From NCBI GenBank assembly GCA_964612185.1, contig CAZTCR010000005.1:1-64000 (forward strand): a DNA stretch of 64,000 nucleotides, given 5' to 3'. A program made the position numbers and the translations under genes. Source of the DNA: UBA1447 sp964612185. GTDB lineage: Bacteria; Bacillota; Clostridia; Oscillospirales; Acutalibacteraceae. This document shows, one piece after another, positions 25,627-33,527 of the stretch (positions are counted from its first letter, which is position 1; each line of letters begins with the position of its first letter). Under the pieces are notes generated by a model. That model saw only the letters and a program-made list of their open reading frames with translations. It was not told the DNA's origin and ran no database searches.

Positions 25627-27135
25627 GTGCCAAAAGACGAAAAAACCGGTATTGTTTACCAGGACAGGCGGTATGTCGGTTCCAAAGAAACGCTGGGCTA
25701 CATCCTTTTTGATGTAGCGGGCGGTTTCAACATCAGCGATTACGGTGAGCGTTACATTTACGATGTGCTTAAAATCGACCTTTCACTTTTGGCGCTTGTC
25801 AACGCCATCAATTCGGTTTGGGATATCGCCAACGACACCTTTATCGGCACCATAGTGGACAAAACCAGAACCCGCTGGGGAAAATTTAAGCCCTACCTGA
25901 TGATTACCGCAATCCCCGGCACACTGCTGGGGTGCCTGGGCTGGCTGATGCCGTACATGTTCAACCAGGACCCGATGAACATGGCAAAGTTCGGCATGTA
26001 CCTTGCCCTCGCGATGATTGGCGAAGGGCTCGGCACCTTCCGCGGCATTTCCGTGGGCGGCTACCTGGCCGCCATCACACCGCATCCGGTTGACCGGACA
26101 CGCCTGATTATGCTCACGCAGCTGCTCTCCGGCTTTTTCGGCGAGCAGATTCCCGGTATCCTCATGGGGCTTTTTATTGACCTGATCAACAATAAGGTTG
26201 TCAAATGGACGATGCGCGGGGTCTATGTTAAAATGGGGCTTTTCACCACGCTTGTCAGCGGCACCACGGCGCTTTTCTTCCTCTTTGTTTCCAGGGAACG
26301 GGTGGTGCAGAGCATTGAATCACCAAAAATCATGGATACGCTGAAGTCCGTTTTGAACAACAAACCGCTTTTAATTGCGATTATTTCCGAATGCCTTTCC
26401 AACTTCAAGGTCGGTGTGAATAAAACCAACTACTACATTGATGTGCTGGGCGCGGCAAGCATCAAAAACATTGTCGGCATCCCCGGCGGCTTAACCTCGT
26501 CCCTGAGCTTTTTGTATGTACCGTGGGCGCGCCGCCGTTTCCCGACCAAGCTGCTTTGGATTGTCGGGGGCAGTTTCAGCGAATTTCTCATGGCGCTTGT
26601 GTTTTTCTTCGGTTCCATCGGCGGCCGGGGCGAAAAGGGCTGGTACCGGGATGTTTGGAAAATGATTCCGATTTTAACCATCCAGGAGTTCCTGGCCAAC
26701 GGTGTGCTCGGTATCAAGCGCATTATCCCCACGGAGATTTTTAACGAATCCCTCGATTACTGCGAATGGAAAAACGGCTACCGCACCGAGGGCATTACAA
26801 CGGTGGCAAAAGGTTTTGCCAATAAAATCCTCGGTTCCATTATGAACACCATCAAGCCGCTGTGGCTCAAGGCGCTCGGGTATGACATGACGCGCGGCTT
26901 CGGCAAGCAGGATGAAAACACCAAGTATTTGCTCTTCGCCTTCTGCACCATCGTCCCCTTCCTTACCAGCCTGCTCGGCGTTATCCCCAAAGCTTTTTAC
27001 CCGCTCACCGGCGCGAAAAGGGAGCAGATGTATGAGGAGCTGCTCGCCCGCAGAGCCTCCACACAAAAGGACCTTTCAAGCGGCTTTTCGGATGCGGAAA
27101 AAGAAAAGGAAGCCGGAGCCGGCAGCACGGATTAA
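25627..27135 (+). CDS. GPH-type sugar:cation symporter (MFS superfamily), paralogue of 2216-3823
   Basis: A 502-residue polytopic membrane protein. It carries the same signature (INSVWDIANDTFIGTIVDKTRTRWGKFKPYL near residue 60) and N-terminal IVYQDRRYVGSKETLGYILFD as the protein at 2216-3823, so the two are paralogues with the shared C-terminal SLDYCEWKNGYRTEG(I/A) block. About 12 membrane segments and a charged tail. Start is GTG at 25627 with GGAGGT upstream. It stands alone with its own promoter and terminator; substrate unknown. Confidence 0.8.
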   Translation: MPKDEKTGIVYQDRRYVGSKETLGYILFDVAGGFNISDYGERYIYDVLKIDLSLLALVNAINSVWDIANDTFIGTIVDKTRTRWGKFKPYLMITAIPGTLLGCLGWLMPYMFNQDPMNMAKFGMYLALAMIGEGLGTFRGISVGGYLAAITPHPVDRTRLIMLTQLLSGFFGEQIPGILMGLFIDLINNKVVKWTMRGVYVKMGLFTTLVSGTTALFFLFVSRERVVQSIESPKIMDTLKSVLNNKPLLIAIISECLSNFKVGVNKTNYYIDVLGAASIKNIVGIPGGLTSSLSFLYVPWARRRFPTKLLWIVGGSFSEFLMALVFFFGSIGGRGEKGWYRDVWKMIPILTIQEFLANGVLGIKRIIPTEIFNESLDYCEWKNGYRTEGITTVAKGFANKILGSIMNTIKPLWLKALGYDMTRGFGKQDENTKYLLFAFCTIVPFLTSLLGVIPKAFYPLTGAKREQMYEELLARRASTQKDLSSGFSDAEKEKEAGAGSTD

Positions 27136-27158
27136 CCCCACACGAAAACACAACCGTT

Positions 27159-27199
27159 ACAAACCCCCTTTCGCCAAAACGATCGGAGGTTTGTTTTTT
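27159..27199 (+). terminator. Terminator of the second GPH transporter
   Basis: ACAAACCCCC (27159-27168) pairs imperfectly with GGAGGTTTGT (27185-27194), followed by TTTTT. Beyond it, GTGAATTACGAT occurs twice with a 15-bp step (27211 and 27226), and AAGACAGCC/GGCTGTCTT forms a small hairpin at 27290-27312; I see no gene in 27200-27385. Confidence 0.7.
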
Positions 27200-27385
27200 G
27201 CGTTTGTTTAGTGAATTACGATTAAGTGAATTACGATACGGTTTATTTGGGGACTGTAAATTTATTATACCGCCGTGGATGAATATGTAAAGACAGCCGT
27301 TTGGGCTGTCTTATGTTTGAGTTCGCACATTAGAAAATCGTGTAAATCTAAAATGCGATTTTAGTTTTACATGCTTTTTGCCTTT

Positions 27386-27574
27386 CTACTCCCCGCCGCC
27401 GAAAATCACCAGCAGAATAAAAAAAACAATCCCGGCAATCAGCCAGCCTTTGCCGCCGGAGCAGCCCGACGGGGAACCGCCGCCGCCACCCCTGTTGTCA
27501 TCGTCATCGGTGAGGACGGAGAGCAGCACGATATCGTTTACCGGGTCACCGCCGAAAACACCCTTGTCGTCCAT
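27386..27574 (-). CDS. Small Gly-rich single-span membrane protein
   Basis: A 62-residue protein: an acidic N-terminal part (DDDDNRGGGGGSPSGC) and a C-terminal hydrophobic span WLIAGIVFFILLVIFG ending in GGGE. GAGGAG lies eight bases before the ATG, so translation is likely. Length and make-up recall short membrane peptides such as YjcZ-type proteins, but no specific family is recognised. It lies just downstream of the RNase J-like gene on the same strand. Confidence 0.5.
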   Translation of the reverse strand: MDDKGVFGGDPVNDIVLLSVLTDDDDNRGGGGGSPSGCSGGKGWLIAGIVFFILLVIFGGGE

Positions 27575-27611
27575 TTGCTATTCTCCTCGATTTCGGATTT
27601 GCTGAAGGAAC

Positions 27612-28850
27612 CTATATGCCTTCCTCCTGAGGAAGGTGGCACGAAGTGACGGAAGGAGTATCCAACGTATAAACCTCCCCGTCGTTGAGATATTTGACAG
27701 GAAAAGGCAAGCCCAAACTGCCAATCAAACCGGAATCTTCGCTGTGCACCGGTATGACCGCTTCTTTCGGGGCAACGGCGGCGCAGACATCCATAATCGC
27801 CTGTTTGGTCGCGTGGCCGCTTGTATGAAGATGTACGGTGTGCCGGAAACCGTCCATCATCTCTTTCATTTGGCTGCCCGGCTGCTTCAAATATCCGTCC
27901 CACATGGAATAAATCACCAGGCACTCCTCGTTATGCGCCTGTTTGTACTCTTTTACAATTCGTTTGAACTCCTCATTTGCCCGCACCATCATGCAAAAAC
28001 CCAGTCTTTCGGTTTTGTCCGCGATGTTTTTGCCGATCGTCGTCACTTTTTCAAAAGCATACAGCGATGTGTGCTGCCCGCCGAATTTTTTCGCGACTGC
28101 CAGCACATCCTTTTGATAAGCGTCGCATAAAAAGTATTTCCCCCGCGGGGTGGCTTGATTGATGGACGCGAGCCGGTCGATGTTGGTGGATGAGCAAAAA
28201 ACAAACACATATTTATATTGCGCCAGGTAAGCTTTGATTTCCTTCTGCAGCGCGTATTCCGTCTTCAGCCCGGAATCATCCCGCGCGAGCATCGTGCCCT
28301 CGGTAATGAGCACATCCACCTGCCCGACATATTTTTCGAGCATCGGAACAGTCTTGCTGCCGCGGAATCCGTGCGTGCGGAAGTCGCCGGTATGCAGGAT
28401 TTTTTTGCCGTCCACTTCAATTAAAAACATGTAGGCATCATAGGCGCTGTGGTCCACCATAAAAGGCGTAACGGTGATATCGCCTATTATAATTTTGTCC
28501 AGCGCCTGTAATGTTTTGATTGCTTCAATCGCCGCTACCGAAGCGCTTTTCAGGCGTTTTTGCAGAACAAGATAGATTTCTTTGGCGGCCTCGCCCATGT
28601 AAAGGGGCACCCCGGGCAAAATGGCGGCAAGCATGCCGATGTGGTCGCCGTGGTAATGGGTAAAGAATACGGCATCGCAGTTTTTCTCGCCCTGCGTTAC
28701 CCCCTCTACGGTTAGGGTTTCCTCCCGCGCAACGCCGTTTTCATCCGGCAGTTCCGAGCCCATGTCAATAAATATGCGGGTGCTGTCGGTGCATATTTCC
28801 GTCACCATTCCGCCGATTTGTTTTGTTCCCCTGTGTACGATAATATTCAT
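27612..28850 (-). CDS. Metallo-beta-lactamase-fold hydrolase, RNase J-like
   Basis: A 412-residue enzyme with the beta-lactamase/beta-CASP fold. Metal ligands are in FFTHYHGDHIGML (HxHxDH, near 65-71), VDHSAYDAYMF, HTGDFRTHG, and the C-terminal HTSGHA. These motifs match RNase J-type nucleases, but the protein is shorter than RNase J (about 550 residues) and lacks its C-terminal domain, so it may act on another RNA or a different phosphoester. GGAG lies before the ATG at 28850. Cytosolic. Confidence 0.78.
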   Translation of the reverse strand: MNIIVHRGTKQIGGMVTEICTDSTRIFIDMGSELPDENGVAREETLTVEGVTQGEKNCDAVFFTHYHGDHIGMLAAILPGVPLYMGEAAKEIYLVLQKRLKSASVAAIEAIKTLQALDKIIIGDITVTPFMVDHSAYDAYMFLIEVDGKKILHTGDFRTHGFRGSKTVPMLEKYVGQVDVLITEGTMLARDDSGLKTEYALQKEIKAYLAQYKYVFVFCSSTNIDRLASINQATPRGKYFLCDAYQKDVLAVAKKFGGQHTSLYAFEKVTTIGKNIADKTERLGFCMMVRANEEFKRIVKEYKQAHNEECLVIYSMWDGYLKQPGSQMKEMMDGFRHTVHLHTSGHATKQAIMDVCAAVAPKEAVIPVHSEDSGLIGSLGLPFPVKYLNDGEVYTLDTPSVTSCHLPQEEGI

Positions 28851-29230
28851 AATTACTCCATGCTTTTCTTTTTCGTTTTTTCTTCTCGATAAACAGCATA
28901 ACAGGTTTAATGTGACAAAAAGGGGACATTGGCTGGCAATTTCCCCTTTTTGTTAAAATTCAATCGAGAACTGTAACGTTAACAATTCTTTTAAATCCTA
29001 ATTTTGCATGCGTTCAGTATAGATTATAAATGTCGGAAACTTATATGCTGATAATTCTTTAGTCCCTTAAATTACCAAATGAACTCCCTCAATAGTTTTC
29101 AACCGTTCATGTTAAAGCGGTTTGCTATTTCAAATTTTTATTGTAAAATAGTAGATTTTCTATTGATAATATGCGTCTACTGTGTTAAACTGACTAAAAG
29201 TAACTAGCATTGTAGAAGGCGGGTGCAGAT
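28851..29230. other. AT-rich gap at the left boundary of the accessory island
   Basis: This 380-bp stretch holds no gene that I can support. AAAAAGGGGA (28917-28926) pairs with TTCCCCTTTTT (28941-28951), a bidirectional terminator-like hairpin. Base composition changes sharply here from the GC-richer core to the AT-rich restriction-modification island. TTGATA at 29163-29168 and a TTAAAC box 16 bases later may be the promoter of the next gene. No tRNA or attachment-site repeat was recognised. Confidence 0.5.
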
Positions 29231-29434
29231 ATGATAATCAGTTACAAAAAATTATGGAAAATCTTAATCGATAAAAATATGAACAAGAAAGACTTGCGAT
29301 TAGCAGCGGGTATAAGCACAACAGCCATTGCCAAACTTGGTAAGAGCGCAAATATTACAACTGATATTTTGGTGAAAATTTGCATGGCTCTTGACTGTGA
29401 TATCGCTGATATCTGCGAAATAGAGAAATACTAG
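29231..29434 (+). CDS. Small Cro/CI-type HTH regulator
   Basis: A 67-residue XRE-like protein: ISYKKLWKILIDKNMNKKDLRLAAGISTTAIAKLGKSANITTDILVKICMALDCDIADICEI. The helix-turn-helix lies at about residues 20-45 and the closing ALDCDIADICEI is typical of YozG-like single-domain repressors, which often sit beside restriction-modification or toxin genes. It is 65 bases upstream of the methyltransferase on the same strand, so it may control that gene. It is AT-rich like the rest of this block. Confidence 0.75.
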   Translation: MIISYKKLWKILIDKNMNKKDLRLAAGISTTAIAKLGKSANITTDILVKICMALDCDIADICEIEKY

Positions 29435-29499
29435 ACTGACTCAATAACTATGATTATCTGAATTTATTAGAAATGGCAGAGTAACAAGGAGAATACACT

Positions 29500-30258
29500 A
29501 TGAAAAACAAAGAAATATCAGGTTATTCGATTTATAATGATGAAGCAAAAAAGAGAACAAAAATCAATCCCCTCGAGGACGTTTATCCTAAATTACCATG
29601 TAAAAAATACGATGTTATTTACGCTGATCCTCCCTGGGATTATAACGGGAAGATGCAATATGACAAATCTAGCATAAAAACAGAAAACGCTGGTTTTGAA
29701 AAAAATATCTTTATTAGTTCAGCCATATTCAAGTATCCAACAATAAAATTAGAAGAACTTAAGAAACTTGATGTAAATTCTATTGCAGCGGATGATTGTT
29801 TACTCTTTATGTGGACGACAGGACCACACTTAGCTAATGCTGTGGTTTTAGGACAATCGTGGGGCTTTGAATATAAAACTATTGCTTTTGTTTGGGATAA
29901 AATGGTCCATAATCCGGGACGATATACATTGTCTCAAACAGAGCATTGTTTAGTGTTTAAGAAAGGGCGGATTCCTACACCGCGAGGTGCAAGAAATATT
30001 CGACAACTCGTCCAAGTACCAAGAGGTAAACACAGTGAAAAACCAGAAAATGTAATAGACGGAATCACAAAAATGTTTCCTGATCAGAAAAAAATTGAGT
30101 TGTTTGCACGAAATAATTATAATGGTTGGGATAACTGGGGCTTAGAAATTCCCGATTCAAAGATAGATATTTTTAGTCACAATGACACTAAAGCGATCGA
30201 CTCTCCTTCGCAGTTAGCCTTTTTTGAAGAAACAAAAAACTACAATTCTGTTGATTGA
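29500..30258 (+). CDS. N6-adenine DNA methyltransferase, MT-A70 family (MunI-like)
   Basis: A 252-residue methyltransferase. Motif IV is YADPPWDYNGKMQYD (DPPW, near residue 43); the SAM-binding region lies at the C-terminus with KIELFARNNYNGWDNWG. The MT-A70 family transfers a methyl group to N6 of adenine in DNA or RNA. Because the convergent neighbour is a MunI-like endonuclease, it is most simply the protective methylase for CAATTG (established for MunI; inferred here). AAGGAG lies before the ATG. The low GC suggests horizontal transfer. Confidence 0.85.
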   Translation: MKNKEISGYSIYNDEAKKRTKINPLEDVYPKLPCKKYDVIYADPPWDYNGKMQYDKSSIKTENAGFEKNIFISSAIFKYPTIKLEELKKLDVNSIAADDCLLFMWTTGPHLANAVVLGQSWGFEYKTIAFVWDKMVHNPGRYTLSQTEHCLVFKKGRIPTPRGARNIRQLVQVPRGKHSEKPENVIDGITKMFPDQKKIELFARNNYNGWDNWGLEIPDSKIDIFSHNDTKAIDSPSQLAFFEETKNYNSVD

Positions 30259-30266
30259 TTATAAGG

Positions 30267-30305
30267 AAAAACAATCCGGGATTCAGCCTTCTCGGATTGT
30301 TTTTA
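30267..30305. terminator. Bidirectional terminator between the methylase and nuclease genes
   Basis: AAAAACAATCCG (30267-30278) pairs with CGGATTGTTTTT (30293-30304). T runs exist on both strands, serving the two convergent genes. Confidence 0.85.
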
Positions 30306-30335
30306 TTATGCAATACAATTTCTTACTAAATTATC

Positions 30336-30968
30336 TTAAAAAAGATATGGCAAAAGATTGTTCTCAAAGAAATCGAACATATCCGCAATATCATCAGTAT
30401 TGCGCCACATATAAAAATTCTTTTCGTAACCTTGATACCAAAATGCTATCTCTCTATTTCTTCTTGGATCGCGTGTGATGTCCCCAACCAATACAACCCA
30501 GAATGGCAATATATCTTCAGAAACACCGCTCGACTCTCTTAGTGCCTTCATAAGTCCAGGCGTGAAATATTTACAGCTTCTTTCATGAGCGTTACCGCGT
30601 CCAGCAGACATAGTGGTATTTTCAACCCACCCGTCCTGACGTTTGATTTCCCCGAATATAACTTTATTATTCTTTCGATTTCTAATTGCAAAGTCCATGC
30701 TAATTCCCCAAGAATATTTTGGGTTACCATTGCTTCTAAGTTCTGTGATATCAACATTATAGATATTCTTTAGAACATCATCGGGTAAATCAAATGTAGA
30801 ATAAATGTTGCCAAAGTCCTTTGGATGTCCCTCAACTATAAATTGTTCCGGATAAACGGCATTGAGCGCAATCTGTAATGCGGATTTAAACTTTTCCTCA
30901 GTTGCTAAAGCTTTTAGACCACCTATCGTCTGCCAGTTTGCTCGTTTTCTCAGTTCTGAACTTGCCAT
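30336..30968 (-). CDS. Type II restriction endonuclease, MunI-like
   Basis: A 210-residue nuclease close in length to R.MunI (202 residues). The PD-(D/E)XK site reads MDFAIRNRKNNKVIFGEIKRQDGW, where Asp, Glu and Lys correspond to D83, E98 and K100 of R.MunI, followed by AGRGNAHERSCKYFTPGL, the recognition segment shared with MunI and, in part (GNA.ER), with EcoRI. Predicted cut C^AATTG (inference from family). The start at 30968 is chosen because AGGAG lies eight bases before that ATG; a longer frame to 31007 has none. Convergent with the methylase. Confidence 0.85.
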   Translation of the reverse strand: MASSELRKRANWQTIGGLKALATEEKFKSALQIALNAVYPEQFIVEGHPKDFGNIYSTFDLPDDVLKNIYNVDITELRSNGNPKYSWGISMDFAIRNRKNNKVIFGEIKRQDGWVENTTMSAGRGNAHERSCKYFTPGLMKALRESSGVSEDILPFWVVLVGDITRDPRRNREIAFWYQGYEKNFYMWRNTDDIADMFDFFENNLLPYLF

Positions 30969-31076
30969 AATTAGTTCTCCTTCTATGTTTAGTGTGATCA
31001 AACGCATTAAGTTTGGTAGTATAGTATTACTTGCGACAAATAATTCTTTCTTGTTCTATAATTTTCATTGCTAATC

Positions 31077-31105
31077 TTGACACATTAAAATAAAACTAGT
31101 AGAAT
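31077..31105 (+). promoter_or_regulatory. Promoter of the reader-domain gene
   Basis: TTGACA (31077-31082), a 17-base spacer and TAGAAT (31100-31105), about 80 bases before the ATG at 31188. Confidence 0.65.
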
Positions 31106-31187
31106 CCTAACTAATTGAATGAACAATAATATTTTCTCATGATTTATGATTTTTATTGGGCTAATCAACAACCAAAGGAGAAATTAA

Positions 31188-31670
31188 ATGGCTATATGGT
31201 TATGTAGAGCTGGTAATTACGGTCAACTCGAAAATGATTTTATTGCATTTAATAAAATTTACTCCACTCGTGGTAATATAGATTTCAATATGAAAGAGTT
31301 GTCAAGAGCCGATTGGAGCGAATATTTAAATAAGGTACAATCAAGTGCTTCATTACAAACAATAAGTAGTAATATTAGTCAATATGAGATATTTGCAAAG
31401 CGAATGAATATAGGAGATTGGGTTGTCACACCAAGTAAATTTAGTACCTCAATACATGTTGGAGTAATCACAAGTGATTATATATATGATAAAATGGAAT
31501 CTTTGGATCATTGTCATTTCAGGTCTGTTAATTGGTTTCGTGCAAATATTGAACGTGATAATTTTCCAAAGAATATACAATTTACTTTGGGTGCTTTTCG
31601 AACTATTTGTGGAATTAAGCAAGAAACAGAGTTCAAAGAAATAGTATTGTCAATCATAAATGAAACATAA
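31188..31670 (+). CDS. Stand-alone EVE/PUA-like domain resembling the N-terminus of Mrr-type restriction proteins
   Basis: A 160-residue protein. MAIWLCRAGNYGQLENDF at the start, then IGDWVVTPSKFSTSIHVGVITSDYIY, FRSVNWFRANIERDNFP and FTLGAFRTICGI, follow the layout of the N-terminal domain that precedes the Mrr nuclease domain in modification-dependent restriction proteins. Here no catalytic domain follows, so it may be a truncated gene or an independent reader of modified DNA. AAAGGAG precedes the ATG. It lies on plus between two minus-strand genes, with its own promoter. Family assignment is from pattern only. Confidence 0.5.
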   Translation: MAIWLCRAGNYGQLENDFIAFNKIYSTRGNIDFNMKELSRADWSEYLNKVQSSASLQTISSNISQYEIFAKRMNIGDWVVTPSKFSTSIHVGVITSDYIYDKMESLDHCHFRSVNWFRANIERDNFPKNIQFTLGAFRTICGIKQETEFKEIVLSIINET

Positions 31671-31740
31671 ACATCGGAACTTTTAAACTATAGTCTATTT
31701 ACATTCTGTCAATGCTACTACTAGCACCTTAGATGACGCT

Positions 31741-31848
31741 CTAGATAACTCCAGTAGTCTTTTCAATATATCCAGCTTGTATGCCTATGAGATCTTGCCA
31801 AATCTCCCTGTCGCTCAATTTTTCGTTATACGTTTCAAACTCATTTAT
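31741..31848 (-). pseudogene. Short decayed coding remnant behind the controller gene
   Basis: A 35-codon open stretch on minus reads EFETYNEKLSDREIWQDLIGIQAGYI-like, with charged/aromatic composition that looks protein-like, but it has no start codon and follows the controller stop by 16 bases. It may be the tail of a lost gene. Nothing else was recognised in 31671-31864. Confidence 0.3.
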
Positions 31849-31864
31849 TCAGTAATTATAATTC

Positions 31865-32074
31865 CTAATTTATATCATTGAATAGCTTTTCAAGAGTTAC
31901 ACCTAGTCCATTTGCTATCTTCTCAATGTTTATAATTGATATATTTCGTTTCCCAGCTTCAACAGAAGCAAAATAAGTTCTATCCATACCTATTGATAAA
32001 GCAAATTTTTCTTGACTTAACCCCTGTTGTTGCCGTAATTCTCGAATTTTGTTTCCAAGTTTTTTGGTTATCAA
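31865..32074 (-). CDS. XRE-family controller (C-protein) of a restriction-modification system
   Basis: A 69-residue single-domain repressor/activator: LGNKIRELRQQQGLSQEKFALSIGMDRTYFASVEAGKRNISIINIEKIANGLGVTLEKLF. The RTYFASVEAGKRNISIINIEKIA block is the hallmark of C proteins that time restriction-enzyme expression. A C-box-like sequence lies upstream over the -35. It is on the same strand as the MunI-like nuclease, about 900 bases upstream, separated by a plus-strand gene, so direct co-transcription is unlikely. Confidence 0.8.
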   Translation of the reverse strand: MITKKLGNKIRELRQQQGLSQEKFALSIGMDRTYFASVEAGKRNISIINIEKIANGLGVTLEKLFNDIN

Positions 32075-32108
32075 ATATATATACTCCTTTCATACATAAT
32101 ATATAAAG

Positions 32109-32147
32109 ATTATAGGTTTTGTGTATATATAACAACGGACTATGAGC
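32109..32147 (-). promoter_or_regulatory. C-protein promoter with C-box-like operator
   Basis: On minus: GCTCATAGTCCGTTG (32147-32133) resembles known C boxes (ACTTATAGTCCGTG type) and overlaps the -35 position; TATAAT follows at 32114-32109. This arrangement suits self-regulation by the C protein. Confidence 0.6.
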
Positions 32148-32173
32148 AACAATACCCTTTTATATTTTAAAGT

Positions 32174-32217
32174 GAATAATGCTGCTTCTTATTTGGAAAT
32201 AAGAAGCAGCATTATTC
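32174..32217. terminator. Perfect 21-bp hairpin with two-base centre
   Basis: GAATAATGCTGCTTCTTATTT (21 bases, 32174-32194) is perfectly inverted at 32197-32217 around GG. On minus it follows the nuclease-like gene and is trailed by TTATTCACTTT, so it probably ends that transcript. The length and perfection are unusual. Confidence 0.65.
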
Positions 32218-32305
32218 ATTATAATCAATTAATCACTTTTTTGCTGAGAATTATTTCTCATTACCCCAAATCTTATATCTAAAACTTTCATTTATGGATT
32301 GATAA

Positions 32306-33316
32306 TTATAGATTAACCTCTTGTAAAGACGTATCAATTGCTATAATTTCGTTGTTTTTTTCCGTAAAATACAAGTAATGCAAGACGATTCTATCCTCAC
32401 CTTTATTGTCATAAATGTCCAAAGACATATTTGCAAAAGATTTATCATCATTAGCATTAGAAGGCATAACGCAAGATGCAAGCAGCACCAATTTATCAGG
32501 TAATTTTCTTCTAAATCCAAACAGTTTCCACCATTCTTCACCCGAATCGCTTCTAAGCAATCCCCGGATAAAAGTTGTATATGCAATCGCTTGTTTAACC
32601 GCGTCTTTTGGCGGTTCTTTTTTTGTGTTTTCGTCTTTCAGTTCCATGATGCATAAGTTTATTGATTTGTCCTCAGTTCTGACTCTTGTGAGGATATCAA
32701 TACCGCCACCGGATGCGCCCGAATACTTTACTTTATTATGCTTGCTTGCGCTCAATGGCGTTGGCATCGGGAAACGAACTTTTGCGATTTTAACCGGTTG
32801 GATACCTAGCAGCACTTTCTCTTTTGACTTATTTTTCGAAAACTCTGTAAGGAGCAGGCTTTCAAGGCGATGTTCTTCGTTTGATTTCTTTCCGTTTCTG
32901 TTTCTCGCTGTTAGTCTGCTTTTAAAATGCTTCCTGAATTCCTGAGCCCCTTTACCCTTCCAGTCCGCATTTGTTAAAACCACTTCACAGTCAAAATCTC
33001 TTTTATTCGTTTCATCGTATGTTTTTGTGTCCAGTTTCGGGCTGTCTTTACATATTAAGTCAGCCACGGTTTGGCCCAAAAACCTTAATTCAAAACGAAC
33101 CGTTTTTGATGTCTTTTTTGCGTTTGAAGTGGTTAAATACAGCTTTAAAGGCGACCACTCACAAAAGGTTCCTCTAATCTTTTTTATATTTTCGATGTTA
33201 GCAGCAATATCTTTTGCATATTTTTTATAGCGGTCCTCCCATTCATTTTCGTTTTGAAGCAAGGCTTGCGCTTCTTTTATAGCATCGTAAAACTCATTCT
33301 CCAGTGCTGTCGTCAT
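32306..33316 (-). CDS. Probable PD-(D/E)XK nuclease-like protein, function unknown
   Basis: A 336-residue protein with no family I can name. The segment GGGIDILTRVRTEDKSINLCIMELKDENTKKEPPKDAVKQAIAY (near 205-250) has the Asp...Glu-x-Lys layout and following helix of PD-(D/E)XK nucleases. The N-terminal half contains a Lys/Arg-rich part (KSRLTARNRNGKKSNEEHRLESLL). It is the last gene of the all-minus set that begins with the WYL regulator, 211 bases after its neighbour, and is closed by the 21-bp hairpin. A restriction or phage-defence role is inference. Confidence 0.55.
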   Translation of the reverse strand: MTTALENEFYDAIKEAQALLQNENEWEDRYKKYAKDIAANIENIKKIRGTFCEWSPLKLYLTTSNAKKTSKTVRFELRFLGQTVADLICKDSPKLDTKTYDETNKRDFDCEVVLTNADWKGKGAQEFRKHFKSRLTARNRNGKKSNEEHRLESLLLTEFSKNKSKEKVLLGIQPVKIAKVRFPMPTPLSASKHNKVKYSGASGGGIDILTRVRTEDKSINLCIMELKDENTKKEPPKDAVKQAIAYTTFIRGLLRSDSGEEWWKLFGFRRKLPDKLVLLASCVMPSNANDDKSFANMSLDIYDNKGEDRIVLHYLYFTEKNNEIIAIDTSLQEVNL

Positions 33317-33527
33317 AAAAAATAAATCCCTTTCTTAAGCACGTATAAAATAGCTCCTTATTAATTCATTTAAGCATATGAGAATAGCTTTAACGCATTA
33401 AAAATTTCTGACCCCTTACATTCGAGGGAACTTAACAACCCTAAAATAGCTTCGCTGCAAAATGATAGTATTAATGTCTCTACCAACTTTTTCCCAAGTA
33501 TTTGCAAAACACATAAGGCAATCCAAT

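Noticed and set aside
27290..27312. tRNA or small RNA gene in the gap after the second GPH transporter
   Set aside because: Only a small hairpin and a short tandem repeat; no cloverleaf or promoter. No tRNA or rRNA gene was recognised anywhere in the window.
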